DNA from: Naegleria lovaniensis
Lineage: Eukaryota; Heterolobosea; Eutetramitea; Acrasida; Naegleriidae
Direction: 5' to 3'
Assembly (NCBI RefSeq): GCF_003324165.1
Contig: NW_025407853.1
Location: 310,001-374,000, forward strand
Length of the DNA stretch: 64,000 nt
Of this stretch, positions 43,598 to 54,000 are shown piece after piece. Made by a program: the position numbers and the translations under genes. The number at the start of each line of letters is the position of its first letter. Position 1 is the first letter of the stretch. The notes under the pieces were generated by a model. That model did not search any database, was not told the DNA's origin, and saw nothing but the letters and a program-made list of their open reading frames with translations.

Positions 43598-44782
43598 CTA
43601 GACAAGAGTTGCCAAAATACTTCCTTGAGTTTTTTCTTCATACTTCATTTGCATCTCATTCAAATATTTCAACACGGCAGGTTTGATTTTAGGTCCATTC
43701 TCATCGGAGTGATTACCAGCACCATATATAATGGTGAGTTCATTCTTTTGATCTTGTTTCAATTGTTCAATTCTCTCTTTCAAGAATTTCATTGCAAAAT
43801 CCACATATTGACCGTGCAAATCAATTTCATCTTGGCTTTTATCCTTATTTAAATGATCGAACATGGTTTGAGCACTCTCGTTTTGGTATTGTTTCATTAA
43901 TTCTTGAGCACGTTTACCTTCTTCACTCAATTGTGAAGCGAGTGCTTTCTCACCTCTCTCAAACGCTTTCGATGCTTCCTCAAAACATTTCGACATGAGA
44001 TCGGATTGTTCCTTAATCTTCTTTTCCAATTCTTTAAATAATTTCATGGACTCGGTTAAGTGTTCAACAAATTCATCGTGTTCAGACTCGTATTTCCATC
44101 CATACTTGTTCAACTCGTCCATGAGTCGTTGATAAGTCTTTTGAAGATTGAATGAGGATGGAGTGGAACCACTGATTTTCACCAATTTAGAGGTTTCATC
44201 TCGATCTGAAATGTCAATTCTTGAATTGGTTTCACTCATGATTTGTTTGATGACTGAACCTGATGGACCAATAATATATTTCACAATCTTGGAAGGTTTT
44301 AAAATAAAGGATCCATTCGATTCATCTAAATTGCTTTGAAATTGTGTGGTGTCTTCCTTGTTGTTGGATGTTCGAGTGGATTCCATTTCAGTTGAGACGA
44401 TTGTTTCTTGCTGAGAAGATGACTCGAATTGTTCAATAGTAGTGGAAACTTCATTGTCTTCATTTTGATTGTTGACAGATGCTTCACTGTTTTCCGACTG
44501 ATTTTGATTTTCACTAACAACAGCCACTCTTTCAACAACAATTTCCTCCTTGACGCTTTCACTTGTCACTGGAACGCTGGCTACTGGGTTGATTTCAGTT
44601 TTATTGACCACTGGACATGATGTTTGTGAGCCAGAAGATGCACTGGATGTTATTGCCGATTTTGAAGATGATGAACATGTCCTTGACTTGCCAGATAACT
44701 GTTGCAAAATCACGGGAAGGAATGAAAGAAAAACGATCAACACAATGGCCAACATTTTTTTTGATGATGCAATGAAATGCAT
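43598..44782 (-). CDS. Membrane-anchored KH-DUF1771-Smr protein
   Basis: A 394-residue, intronless protein. A hydrophobic N-terminal helix (residues 10-28, LAIVLIVFLSFLPVIL) acts as a signal anchor. A 130-residue Ser/Glu/Asn-rich linker follows. Then comes a KH domain (about 160-215) with IVKYIIGPSGSVIKQIM (GxxG loop as GPSG), a helical DUF1771 (about 232-300, EASKAFERGEKALASQLSEE), and a C-terminal Smr domain (about 312-385) with EIDLHGQYVDFAMKFLKE and IIYGAGNHSDENGPKIKPAV. Smr domains can cleave RNA; here the usual GRG of the second motif is GAG. It may be an ER- or membrane-bound RNA-binding protein or nuclease linked to translation surveillance. Confidence 0.85.
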   Translation of the reverse strand: MHFIASSKKMLAIVLIVFLSFLPVILQQLSGKSRTCSSSSKSAITSSASSGSQTSCPVVNKTEINPVASVPVTSESVKEEIVVERVAVVSENQNQSENSEASVNNQNEDNEVSTTIEQFESSSQQETIVSTEMESTRTSNNKEDTTQFQSNLDESNGSFILKPSKIVKYIIGPSGSVIKQIMSETNSRIDISDRDETSKLVKISGSTPSSFNLQKTYQRLMDELNKYGWKYESEHDEFVEHLTESMKLFKELEKKIKEQSDLMSKCFEEASKAFERGEKALASQLSEEGKRAQELMKQYQNESAQTMFDHLNKDKSQDEIDLHGQYVDFAMKFLKERIEQLKQDQKNELTIIYGAGNHSDENGPKIKPAVLKYLNEMQMKYEEKTQGSILATLV

Positions 44783-45083
44783 GACAGGTTCTTATTTGAG
44801 AGGGTCGTTTTAACAAAATAAATCATGCATTTCACATAATAAGGATAATGTCCGTGTGTGTGTGTTTAGGGTGGATATGCAAGATGATAGCCATAATGAA
44901 AATTTGTACCACATGATTTAACACCAATGATATTTATGCGTGGAATTGGTATTGAGAAGGTGAATACTTCAACAGATCAAATTCAATTCAGAAATTATTT
45001 GTGAATCCACATTCGTGAATCAAAAAACACATTTCTAAAAACACAATTCTGTAAATTCATCAAATGAGTCCAATGAGATGAAT
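44783..45083. other. Short intergenic region
   Basis: About 300 bp between the KH-Smr start and the 3' end of the next minus-strand gene; it contains a short GT-rich run. No gene is supported. Confidence 0.5.
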
Positions 45084-46726
45084 TTATTGGAAGAACCTAA
45101 AGTGTTTTCTTCCAGTAATACCCAGCAAGTGGGCAGCTTCTGCTGTTGAAACAACTGGTGAGGGAGATGTTAAATTCACTCTTGAATGAGATCTAAGATT
45201 ATTTGGTCCTTCCAAATTCGTGTTGGGTTGTGACGAACGACGAGAAATTTCTTGTGGTTGTGTTTCAACATGTGAATCAATGTCTAAATCACCGTGTAAA
45301 AGTCTTCGTCGATCACCAAAGTCATCACCTTGACTGTCGTCATGACGATCTAACGAGCTAACAATTGTAGCTTTCTTCTTATTAAGGTCATACTTTTTGT
45401 AAAGTTTCCAACTAAACCAAGAAACTGCAAAGACAACAAGAGCAATACCTCCAATAACACTGAAAACCATTGCAATACCTGTAAAAACGTGAAACATATT
45501 AAGAAAATAAAAATTCATAAACTCCATGACCTACCTCCCAGTACAACAAGTAAAAGTAAGAACCCAGTCCAAGAACCAGGTGATTCAAAAACAAACACAT
45601 TCGAAGTCTCGTTGCAAAATGCCTTTCTTCTGAGAATGTCAGCACAACTCATATTGGGATTGGCTTGTAAACTAAGAACTGTATTTCCAGCAGAGTAAGG
45701 ATAGCCAGGTATAAAAATATTTTCTGACCATTGAAATTGGTTGAAATAAAAGCAAACAGGAGTGAGAGTATAGAGCTTGGTAAAATCTGAAGTAGGTATT
45801 CCTTCTTTCTCACTCGTGTTCGAAACAAAAAATTCTAAACTTCCTAGGAAAATATATTTCAGAATGCTCTCAGAATCTATATCGGTGACTTGATTCATGA
45901 CCGTTTGTACGTGATGATCGCTTGAGGCCAAAAGAGCTGGTGATGGTGATTTCTTTTTGTCTTCTTTTTGTCGAATGACGTCTTGTAGTGAAACAATGTC
46001 AGTGAGTAGGACCTTTCCAAATCTCCATTCAGTATGATGATGACGATGTTCTGCTAAATGTCCACTTGGGTATAATAAATAATCGATTACAAGATTTGAT
46101 TGATTGATAACATTCAATGAAGCAAAGCTAGAAATTTGAAGGTGAGAACCATCAATTCCAGAAGATGTTTCTTGTGGTATTGGGCACGATTCAAAATGCC
46201 AATGTGCTGTTGATTTTCTCTTACTATTTCGAATGTACAATCGTTGAAAGTAGTGTCCATATGTGAGATTTAGTCCTGAAAAGTCGCCAATACTCTCACC
46301 ATCTTCCCAAGCATCATTTACTTTCTGCGTGATGGACGTATCTGCATTATTTGATGATGTTGACGTTATGGAGACAAGAGGATGGATTTGTTTGTGAATA
46401 AATGATAAGGTATTGGAGGAAGATGAAAATTTCAGAGAAAGCGGAGAATGAAAAGAAAAGGCGTATCGCAGCGAAAGAAAGGATACTATTGCAAATAAGC
46501 CTAGTAATAGTAGAAGAGATGTTGTGATGATGTATAATGAAGAGTTGCAAAGTGATTTTCTCTGTTGCGGAGGTAATAAAAAAGGTTGTTGTTGTGTTGG
46601 CGTATGAAAATCTTGATGATTATCATGATGATGTTTAAATTTTCGGATATTTTCATTGTCGTCCGATTTTGAACAATGAATTGATTCATCATTGTTACAA
46701 TCGTTGTCATCATTGGTCCATAGCAT
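45084..46726 (-). CDS. Two-TM membrane protein of unknown function
   Basis: Exon 1 is 45535-46726 and exon 2 is 45084-45478; the intron at 45479-45534 has a GTAGGT donor and TACAG acceptor. The product is 528 residues from the ATG at 46726; six more codons upstream start only at a GTG. A His/Asp/Gln-rich cytosolic N-terminus leads to TM1 (LYIITTSLLLLLGLFAIVSF). A lumenal domain of about 300 residues contains several N-glycosylation sequons and conserved-looking aromatics (YGHYFQRLYI). TM2 (SWTGFLLLLVVLGGIAMVFS with a long hydrophobic continuation) crosses the splice. A Ser/Arg/Asp-rich tail follows. I do not recognise the family; both ends would face the cytosol. Confidence 0.75.
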
Positions 46727-47093
46727 TTTTGTAATATATGGCACACTACTAGTATTTCCAACTATAATTCCACAAGTTGAAGATTGTAAATTACAACAAG
46801 ATTTTTAAAATACAAATATTTCCACCGTTCTCTTCCTTGACCCGATGGGACCTTGATGATGATGACGATGAATTCAACGTTGAATGGATTTTGCCTCAAA
46901 AGGCTTGTTGCGATTTTTTTTCAAATTCAAAAAAATCTTTGCTGAACTAGAAATTGAGTGTTCATTCCGCAGTCTCATTTGGAGACTCCAATAACAAAAT
47001 CTCATCTTGTTGTACTCAACTAAATCAAGAGACGTACCTCACAATGATCGAAAAAGTAACGGTTTTTTATGAAATTTAATAAATTAAAAAAAA
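46727..47093. other. Divergent intergenic region
   Basis: About 365 bp between two divergent genes. No open frame worth reporting. It presumably holds both promoters. Confidence 0.5.
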
Positions 47094-47774
47094 ATGCCTC
47101 GAAAAAAGTCTGTGGTGCCTTCGGATCCCATGCTCGTGGATAGTGCTCCTTCATCATCAACGGTTGGGGCCGCTTCGGAAGGAATGACATTGTTGGAGAG
47201 TGCTCGGAGAGGGGATGTAGCCCTTGTTAAAAAGTTGATAGAATCTGGTTTGGATGTAAACTTGGCTGATGACAGATTTGTATATGTATGTTCGTTTGGA
47301 TTGCGTTGCTGTAGCGGTCAATGATTATTTTCTATTCATCCAAAAAATATGAAATTTTGGAATTTATTTGAATTTTCTACAATATTTGATTTTTATACTT
47401 GTTATTTGATTTCGACCTTTTGATTAAATTTTCAAAAATTAGTATGGAATGACACCATTGATGTGGGCTTGTGACAGCGGTCATGTACCTGTTGTCAACT
47501 ATTTACTTAGTGTTCCTGGAATTAATATCAATCAGCTCGATGGTATTGTAAGTTTCATGTTGCTCATCATGCCATTTTTGTAAACGACGACCTCTAAATC
47601 AATCAGACTGGAAGAACAGCCCTTCATTATGCTGCGATTAGAAACTATAAAGAAATTTGTGAAATTTTAATTAAGGCCAACATTGAAACATCGACCAAGA
47701 CTATTCTGAACCACACTGCAGAAGATATGGCCTATCTAAGAGGTCAGCACGAGTCTCTTGTAGTCCTCAAATAA
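47094..47774 (+). CDS. Small ankyrin-repeat protein
   Basis: Three exons: 47094-47279 (or -47285), 47443-47547 and 47607-47774. The intron 1 donor is either GTATAT at 47280 or GTATGT at 47286; both keep the frame. Intron 2 is 47548-47606 with a GTAAGT donor. The product is about 152 residues. A basic Ser-rich N-terminus precedes three ankyrin repeats: MTLLESARRGDVALVKKLIE, then YGMTPLMWACDSGHVPVVNY, then TGRTALHYAAIRNYKEICEI. The introns fall between repeats, near the repeat boundary Gly-x-Thr. A protein-interaction role is inferred; the partner is unknown. Confidence 0.85.
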
Positions 47775-47862
47775 TTATCATATATGGTCTATTTTCTTCA
47801 TCATACTATTATTAACTTCTAATTATTGAAATACATTTATTTACATGTACACAAGAGCGTAA

Positions 47863-48105
47863 TCATTTCTTCTCTAAATTTGCACTCGATTCCTCCTCTT
47901 CCTCTTCAATGGGCTCTATTCTGCAATGACATGCAGGACAAGTCAACCCTTCAACTACATTTCCTTCATAATCTTTGATGTGTTGAGTTTTGTGACAGTT
48001 CGGGCATTCATAGCTCACCAAATCTCCAACTACTGAATGTTCAATGGAATCGACAGACTTTACGAACACATCTCTCACAAAATCTTTCAGTGTAAGATCA
48101 GACAT
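47863..48105 (-). CDS. Small zinc-ribbon protein
   Basis: An 80-residue product if the ATG at 48105 (MSDLTLKDFVRDVF) is used; the frame continues to another ATG at 48165, which would add 20 less typical residues. Two CxxC knuckles, YECPNCHK and TCPACHC, about 25 residues apart, form a likely zinc ribbon. The C-terminus is a run of Glu followed by Ser. The family is not recognised. It ends 88 bp from the convergent ankyrin gene. Confidence 0.65.
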   Translation of the reverse strand: MSDLTLKDFVRDVFVKSVDSIEHSVVGDLVSYECPNCHKTQHIKDYEGNVVEGLTCPACHCRIEPIEEEEEESSANLEKK

Positions 48106-48228
48106 TTTTTTGTTGTGTGATTGAAGCTTGAGGTTCAAAAAAAACGAATTTCCAAAAATGTACATAATTTATTTTACTGCTCTATTTGTAAAAGAGTCAA
48201 CAGTTATTTACGTGTAGTTATTTACATG

Positions 48229-48543
48229 TTACCTCTTCTCATCAGGTAGCACGACTTCAATCTTGTCTTTCACTGCATGTTCTGCAGTTTCTAAAAGTTC
48301 ATTCAAAGTATGAGAGGGTGGTGAAAGGCTTTCATCGGAATTGTTCAAATTATTGCTGGGTGGGTGTGAGGAAATATCTTCATCGGAATGAGGTACATGA
48401 TGGAGTTGTAGAACATGTTCATACGGTTTTGAAGGCGATGGTATATCCAATGATTCTTCATGTTGATGGCGATTTGTAGAGCCATGTAACAATGCCGTGT
48501 TGGTTGCGGCATTGACAGCCTCATGTGGGTGCTGCAGAGACAT
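48229..48543 (-). CDS. Small hydrophilic hypothetical protein
   Basis: A 104-residue, ATG-started frame rich in His, Ser, Pro and Glu, with a short helical C-terminal segment (LNELLETAEHAVKDKIEVVL). No known motif. It is supported mainly by its size, its start at an A/T-rich leader and its fit between neighbours. Divergent from the BAP31-like gene, with 205 bp between starts. Confidence 0.5.
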   Translation of the reverse strand: MSLQHPHEAVNAATNTALLHGSTNRHQHEESLDIPSPSKPYEHVLQLHHVPHSDEDISSHPPSNNLNNSDESLSPPSHTLNELLETAEHAVKDKIEVVLPDEKR

Positions 48544-48748
48544 TTTTTAAGAGCTTTAAATGGAGATCATAAAGAGGGACACAAGAATCAATTCTACTTT
48601 TAATTTCGAAAAAACTCAAATGACAACACAATGAACGCAAATTTATTACTGGCTTTGCAGAGAGCGATCATCCAGCATTCCAACATTTTCATCTTGTATC
48701 CATCATCATGTCCTGTTTTATTGCAGCACAACTATAAAAAAAACAAAA

Positions 48749-49144
48749 ATGAGCATGTGGTGGTTTGCCAGTTTCTATCTGGCTATTGCTTCTGTGATTG
48801 CACTCTTGCTGTTGTTTGTTCCGATCCCAACATTTGCACGTACAAAAATCATGCGAGTATTGGATAAAGCAAAAGTTGGATTATTTGTTCTTGTTGCATT
48901 ATTTCTTGTATTGGCTGTGATGGAATTTAGACACATGTCGGCACAACACACATTAACCCAAGATCCAAATATGGGTGTAAAACAAAAGTTTTTACATCAA
49001 GTGAAAGAATTTAGAGCCCAAAGAAACTTTTACATGTGTGCAATTGGTGCTGTCTTGTCATTGATTTTAGTGGGGCTTAATGCCATGCATAAGAAAATTC
49101 ATGATTTACAAGATAAGCTCGAGTTGAGTACAAAGACAAAATAA
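48749..49144 (+). CDS. BAP29/BAP31-like ER membrane protein, short form
   Basis: A 131-residue protein. Three transmembrane helices lie near residues 4-29, 43-62 and 92-112. The hallmark KEFRAQRNFYMCAIGAVLSL sits before TM3, matching the FRAQRNLYI block of BAP31. The animal protein is about 246 residues with a long coiled-coil cytosolic tail; here only a short helix (KKIHDLQDKLELSTKTK) remains. Known role: ER sorting and quality control of membrane proteins. Confidence 0.8.
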   Translation: MSMWWFASFYLAIASVIALLLLFVPIPTFARTKIMRVLDKAKVGLFVLVALFLVLAVMEFRHMSAQHTLTQDPNMGVKQKFLHQVKEFRAQRNFYMCAIGAVLSLILVGLNAMHKKIHDLQDKLELSTKTK

Positions 49145-49234
49145 TAAATTTGTGTGACATGGTTTTCAAGAATGTTGGATTTAAAATTAACATGTTGAAT
49201 CAAACACGTGTCAGATTCACTCTGTGACTGTCGA

Positions 49235-49876
49235 TCAATTAAAATCTCTGACAGCTAAATACATAATCATATTATCCTCTAAATTATTCGAAAGTTCCTC
49301 CTTTGTGAAATTAAATAATTTACAAATGGTTTGTGTATCTACATGACGCTTCAAATATTCATCAATTTCCTTTTGATCCGAAATTATTTTCAAATTACTG
49401 TCACCATTTGTAGTAAAATTCGAAAATATATAGTTTTCGAGATTTGGATTTTCATTTTCTTTACAGGCAACACATAGCACAGCCTTCTCCGATGAATGAT
49501 CATTTGCTCCAAAATTCTTGAACGCTTGTCCAATATTTCTCTTTGGATTTAATTTATACAATAATTCGGTATGAATATTTTGAGTCTTCCACCCTCCGGA
49601 ACTCGTTTGAGCATTATTGTTGGCACTACTACTCGTGATATTTTCTGAGTTTAATTGATCTACTGTTTCCACCTCTTTAGGTTCATTCTTTGCCAAGACG
49701 ACATGATGAAGGGTTGTTTGCAGAACAAACAGGCTCGGAATCATTCTGGGATTGATACAAGCAGCTACGCATGTTGGCTTTTGAGCATGAACCAGTTGTT
49801 GAATGAAGGTACAATTTTGCAGTAACAGCACTTGCACTTGAATTTTAGAAGATGCAGAAGGAATTGAAAAAATCAT
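49235..49876 (-). CDS. KEOPS/EKC complex subunit Cgi121/TPRKB
   Basis: A 213-residue, intronless protein. It follows the Cgi121 pattern: an N-terminal strand-helix (VQVLLLQNCTFIQQLVHAQ), NPRMIPSLFVLQTTLHHVVL, then TELLYKLNPKRNIGQAFKNF with FGAND, a strand (KAVLCVAC) and a final helix set. Two Asn/Ser-rich insertions enlarge it slightly over the usual 175-180 residues. Known role: it binds tRNA and the Bud32 kinase in the complex that makes t6A37 on ANN-decoding tRNAs, such as the tRNA-Thr in this window. Confidence 0.8.
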   Translation of the reverse strand: MIFSIPSASSKIQVQVLLLQNCTFIQQLVHAQKPTCVAACINPRMIPSLFVLQTTLHHVVLAKNEPKEVETVDQLNSENITSSSANNNAQTSSGGWKTQNIHTELLYKLNPKRNIGQAFKNFGANDHSSEKAVLCVACKENENPNLENYIFSNFTTNGDSNLKIISDQKEIDEYLKRHVDTQTICKLFNFTKEELSNNLEDNMIMYLAVRDFN

Positions 49877-49946
49877 TTTTTTACAAGGTGGCGAAAGAAT
49901 GGGTCAGTAAGACTGAATTTTATTGGCCATGATCAACACCTAGCTT

Positions 49947-50701
49947 TCAATTTCTCCATTTTGGAATATAAGGACTTGGTCTCTTTGATGCATCTCCAAG
50001 ATATCCACTCAAATTTGGCAAACTTTCAACATGTTTCATCAACTTATTCAAAGCAGGATACTTTTGAGCAAAATCGTCTCCAAACAAGAACAATTGTTCG
50101 TACAATGCATCATACAAGACAAGATCGGCCCAACTCAATTCATTTCCCACCAAGAATCCCTTCTTTGATTGTTCCAAAAAGGATTCAAACTTGCCCAAGA
50201 AGAAGAGCATTCTTCCTTCTTTCCATGTCTTGATATCATTGACTTTTGTTTCATCAGTAGTATTTCTATGCAAACGATAGGCTTCGGAACGGAATTCATC
50301 CACTCCGAGAACATATTGCAAAGCAAGAGCATCTAGCAAGGCAACGTTTTCAGAGGAATTTGCAGCTTGTTGTGATGGAAGGAGCTTACCGAGCTCTGCC
50401 AAATATTGGCAAATAGCAATAGACTGAGCAAGTAACGTCTTGGAGGAAACAATTTCAAGCAAAGGTACTTGACCGAATGGAGCTTGTTGTTTCAGATCGC
50501 TCTCTGCAAAGCCAGTAATAAACTTGCGTTCAAAGTGTGGAACTTGTCCGTGGAGAGCAATCAAATAGGCAGCTTCAGCTCTCTAAAACACATGCCAAAG
50601 ATTTAATAATGATGATGAATATCAATAATATATAATTATTGATCGACTGGGAAAATACTTACAGCTTGAATGTTGAAGTAGTGGAGGATGAATTCCGACA
50701 T
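49947..50701 (-). CDS. Sigma-like glutathione S-transferase
   Basis: Exon 1 is 50663-50701 (13 codons) and exon 2 is 49947-50582; the intron at 50583-50662 has a GTAAGT donor and TTTAG acceptor. The product is 224 residues. MSEFILHYFNIQARAEAAYL places a catalytic Tyr at position 8, as in sigma/alpha/mu classes. FGQVPLLEI gives the cis-Pro, and AQSIAICQYLAE is the GSH-binding SNAIL-like motif. An all-helical C-terminal domain follows (FLVGNELSWADLVLYDAL). The resemblance to haematopoietic prostaglandin-D synthase types is general. Cytosolic detoxification is inferred. Confidence 0.88.
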
Positions 50702-51069
50702 TTTTTTTGTGAGCACTGGCAATCGTTGGATCGTTCGAGCACCTTTAAACCTTGTGTGAGAACATTCCAAAGGTCAACTGGAAACTCTGCGTGAGTATTA
50801 AACAGACGGCAATGTTGAAGAATCTAATACCGTGATGCATGAATTTTTGTTGCAGTAGATTTGTTGTCGTCCTTTGAGTTGACTTCTCTTGTTTCGTCGA
50901 GAAGGATTCGACCCGCAGCCTTGATAGTGCTATCTGCTTCCAACGACACCAGGAGAAGAACATCTAGGTTGTGATTCTACTTGTTTTGCGTCACCAGTAG
51001 TTTTGTGAGCCTCTGACCAGGGTCCCAATTTTATTTTACCCTGTACAAACAGGAAGCTGTTAAAACACT
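50702..51069. other. Upstream region of the GST gene
   Basis: About 370 bp between the GST start and the stop of the giant IQ-array gene on the same strand. A short minus-strand frame at 50745-50963 has no support. Nothing else seen. Confidence 0.45.
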
Positions 51070-54000
51070 CTACTTTTTGTTGAGCAAAGAAATCGATGAC
51101 AATAAAGCCAAGCCGGGCTTTCTCTCGTCCATTTTGAACTGTTTAACAAGTGAGAACTTTTCTTTGAGCTGTATCTTGAGCTGGGTTAGCTGATGTCTAG
51201 CAAGAATGTTCCTGGCCACCGCTTGAACTAGTAAGAGTTTTGATGGACACTCTTTAACATATCTCATTTCTTGATTTCGTTGCTGAATTCCCCTCAAAAG
51301 TGCTTGCAGTGTGATTACTGTTCTCGTCTGTCCAACAGCTATGGCGTGCTGATTTCGAGCAATGAATGACCGAGCAATAGCCTGTAATACATGTATTCTA
51401 TTCGTTTCTGCAATGAAATGACGTTTGCAGTTGAGTTTTCTGTCACGAGACTGAATTATCAAAACATGGTCCTGGAGTTTGTGTAAATTTTGACGTACCA
51501 GGTTACCTTTTACCACAGATTCCATCATGAGAGTTGCTTGTTGCAATAAGGCGAAATTGTGCTTGCGTTCATGACAACTGATCATGGCTGCCTGAATGAG
51601 GGTTAAGTGGTCCATGTACTCCATGTGTTTCTTGCAAGTGCTGCTCTTTGTAGCCAATGCTTGAATTAGTTGAATGGATAAAACTTGGGCTTGGCAGTTC
51701 TTGACAGCGTGTAGTTGCCTTACTTTTGCTTGAAGCTTGGAACAAGAGTTCTTCATTGACTCAAATTTGCATTGAATGGATTTTCGTTTCATGAGCGCGT
51801 TCATACATTCAACAAGTGTTGTTTTCTTTGAAAGGAGAGTTCTGAATTCTTTTCGGGCTATGAATCCTCTCATGCTAGCCTGCACAATCCAAGATACTTC
51901 TGTTCTCTTCATGATAGAAATGGTAACCTTTGTTTTAACAAGGTTCTTTCGACACAAGTATAATCTGGACAGACACTGCAACTTGGTTAACATTTGCAAT
52001 TGATTCCCTTTTTCCTTAGATGCAATCAAAGCTCGCATCATGGATTGAACGGTGATAACATGTCCTTTCATGTTCTCATATTTCTTTCGATCTAGATGTC
52101 CATGGTAGATGGCTTCAATCTCGGAAACCTGCCTCATCAAAGAGTGAGATTGAATCATGGTCAATCGCCTCCTTAAGAAAGCTTGAATGACCGCCAGTTT
52201 GTCCAATACGCTTGTCATGTGTGTTCGTTCGACGGCAGCCTTTAGAAGAGCAGAAAGTAATTGTGCTCGATTTCTTTCTACGTGGAATTCTTTGCAGCAT
52301 TGATAACGTCTCACTAAAGATTGTAACTGTTCATTGCTGCATAATTGAAGTTTCATGTTCGTTCTCAATCTATGACCTGCTATTCTAGACTGTATGAATA
52401 TGATAGCTTGCATCTGAACGGCAAACACCTTGCGTTCAGTATTTCCTTTGACTAAGGCCTGGACAAGCAAACCACACTTGTTCATTAAAAAATTTCTACG
52501 TGCTGCATAGCCACTCATGGATGCTTGAACAACTGTCATAGAATGTTTAACCTTATTACTTTCCAATCTAATATGGGCTGATCTAAACATGGCTTGCCCG
52601 GAAGTAATACTTGTGACATGATCTTTTAGAGACTTTTGAACAGTTAATCGTTGGGCAACTGCTTGAATGTTGACGATAGCATTGAGATTAACAGCTTTCT
52701 GGGAAATAGCGTAATGCTTCCTCGTCATTGCTTGAATGAAAGCAATGCTGTTAAGGTCTTTCTCTTTTCTTGCCCATGCTACTTTTTGTTGTGACCATGA
52801 ATGTAATTTTTCTAGCAATCCTAGTTGTGTTTGATATTTTCTTGCACATTGTGATCTTCTTATTACCGCTTGTAAAGTTTGAACTCGTTCCAAGTCTTTC
52901 TTGAATTGATGAGTACATAGGGTTGCTCGTGCTGCAGTGTGTAGCTTTGTAATTTGATCGGTAACTTGAACAAATCTCGTTCGTTCAACAATTGCTACAG
53001 ACAGAGCAGTAAGTGTTCGTACTGCTTGCATCGACTTCTTCATAAATGATAATTCCAAGTTTCCCTTGACTAAAGCTTGAATTTGCTCAATACGGCACAA
53101 ATCTTTTTTCAAATTATTTCGTACGATAGAGCCATCAGTCAACGCTTTCATGACAGCATACTTGTCTTGTTTCTTATTTTCTAAATATCTCCTCGATATA
53201 GCCTGCAACAATGTGATATGTTTCAATGATTTGAGTGCTGGTTTTGACAGGCGTGATCTAGCAAAAGCTTGCATCTGTATAGTAACGCGTTTCGTTTGTT
53301 CGAAATTGCGAGTGTATGGGATGGAGCGTGCCATGGCTGAGAGTAAATTTGCTAATTGTAACCTTGACTCAATTTGTTGCCTTTCCATGTGACCTGTAAT
53401 TGTAGACTGAATTACGATTACATTTGACTGATCATCATGAAATCGCTTTCTCTCTATTGAGGACAGAAAGAGTGCCTGGAGTGTCCATATTCTTTGCAAT
53501 TGGCTCTTGAATACTTTTCTTTGAAGAGCACTCCCTAAAAAGCCTTTAATGGCCACGATACTTGAGCACAAGCTGTTAAAGCTGTGTTGTACTAATGATG
53601 ACTTGGCATAAGCTTGAATTGTTTGAGTGTTGTCCCTCAAAAGCAAAAAATTCTTTCTACAGACGATTCTGATCAGCGCTTGAACATGGATAATACTGTT
53701 TTTGAAATGAGATAAATACATTTGTTCCCGTCTTCTGCGAACAAATGCTTGTACTTGTGTAATTGTGTCAACTTCAACAGTTTTGAGTTTTTGAGCATTT
53801 GTAATTCGAATAAAATTCTGCAACTGAGTTAAACGTTCTAAATCAATGAAATGATTCTTTCGATGGGTGGATCCCTTAAGAAATGCTTGCAAGTAGATCA
53901 GCTGTGGTATAGAGTTGAAAATATTCTTTTTGTCAAGTGCTGACCGAGCTGATGCTTGTAAAATATGAATTGCAGAAAGATATTTTAAATAACCTGTCCT

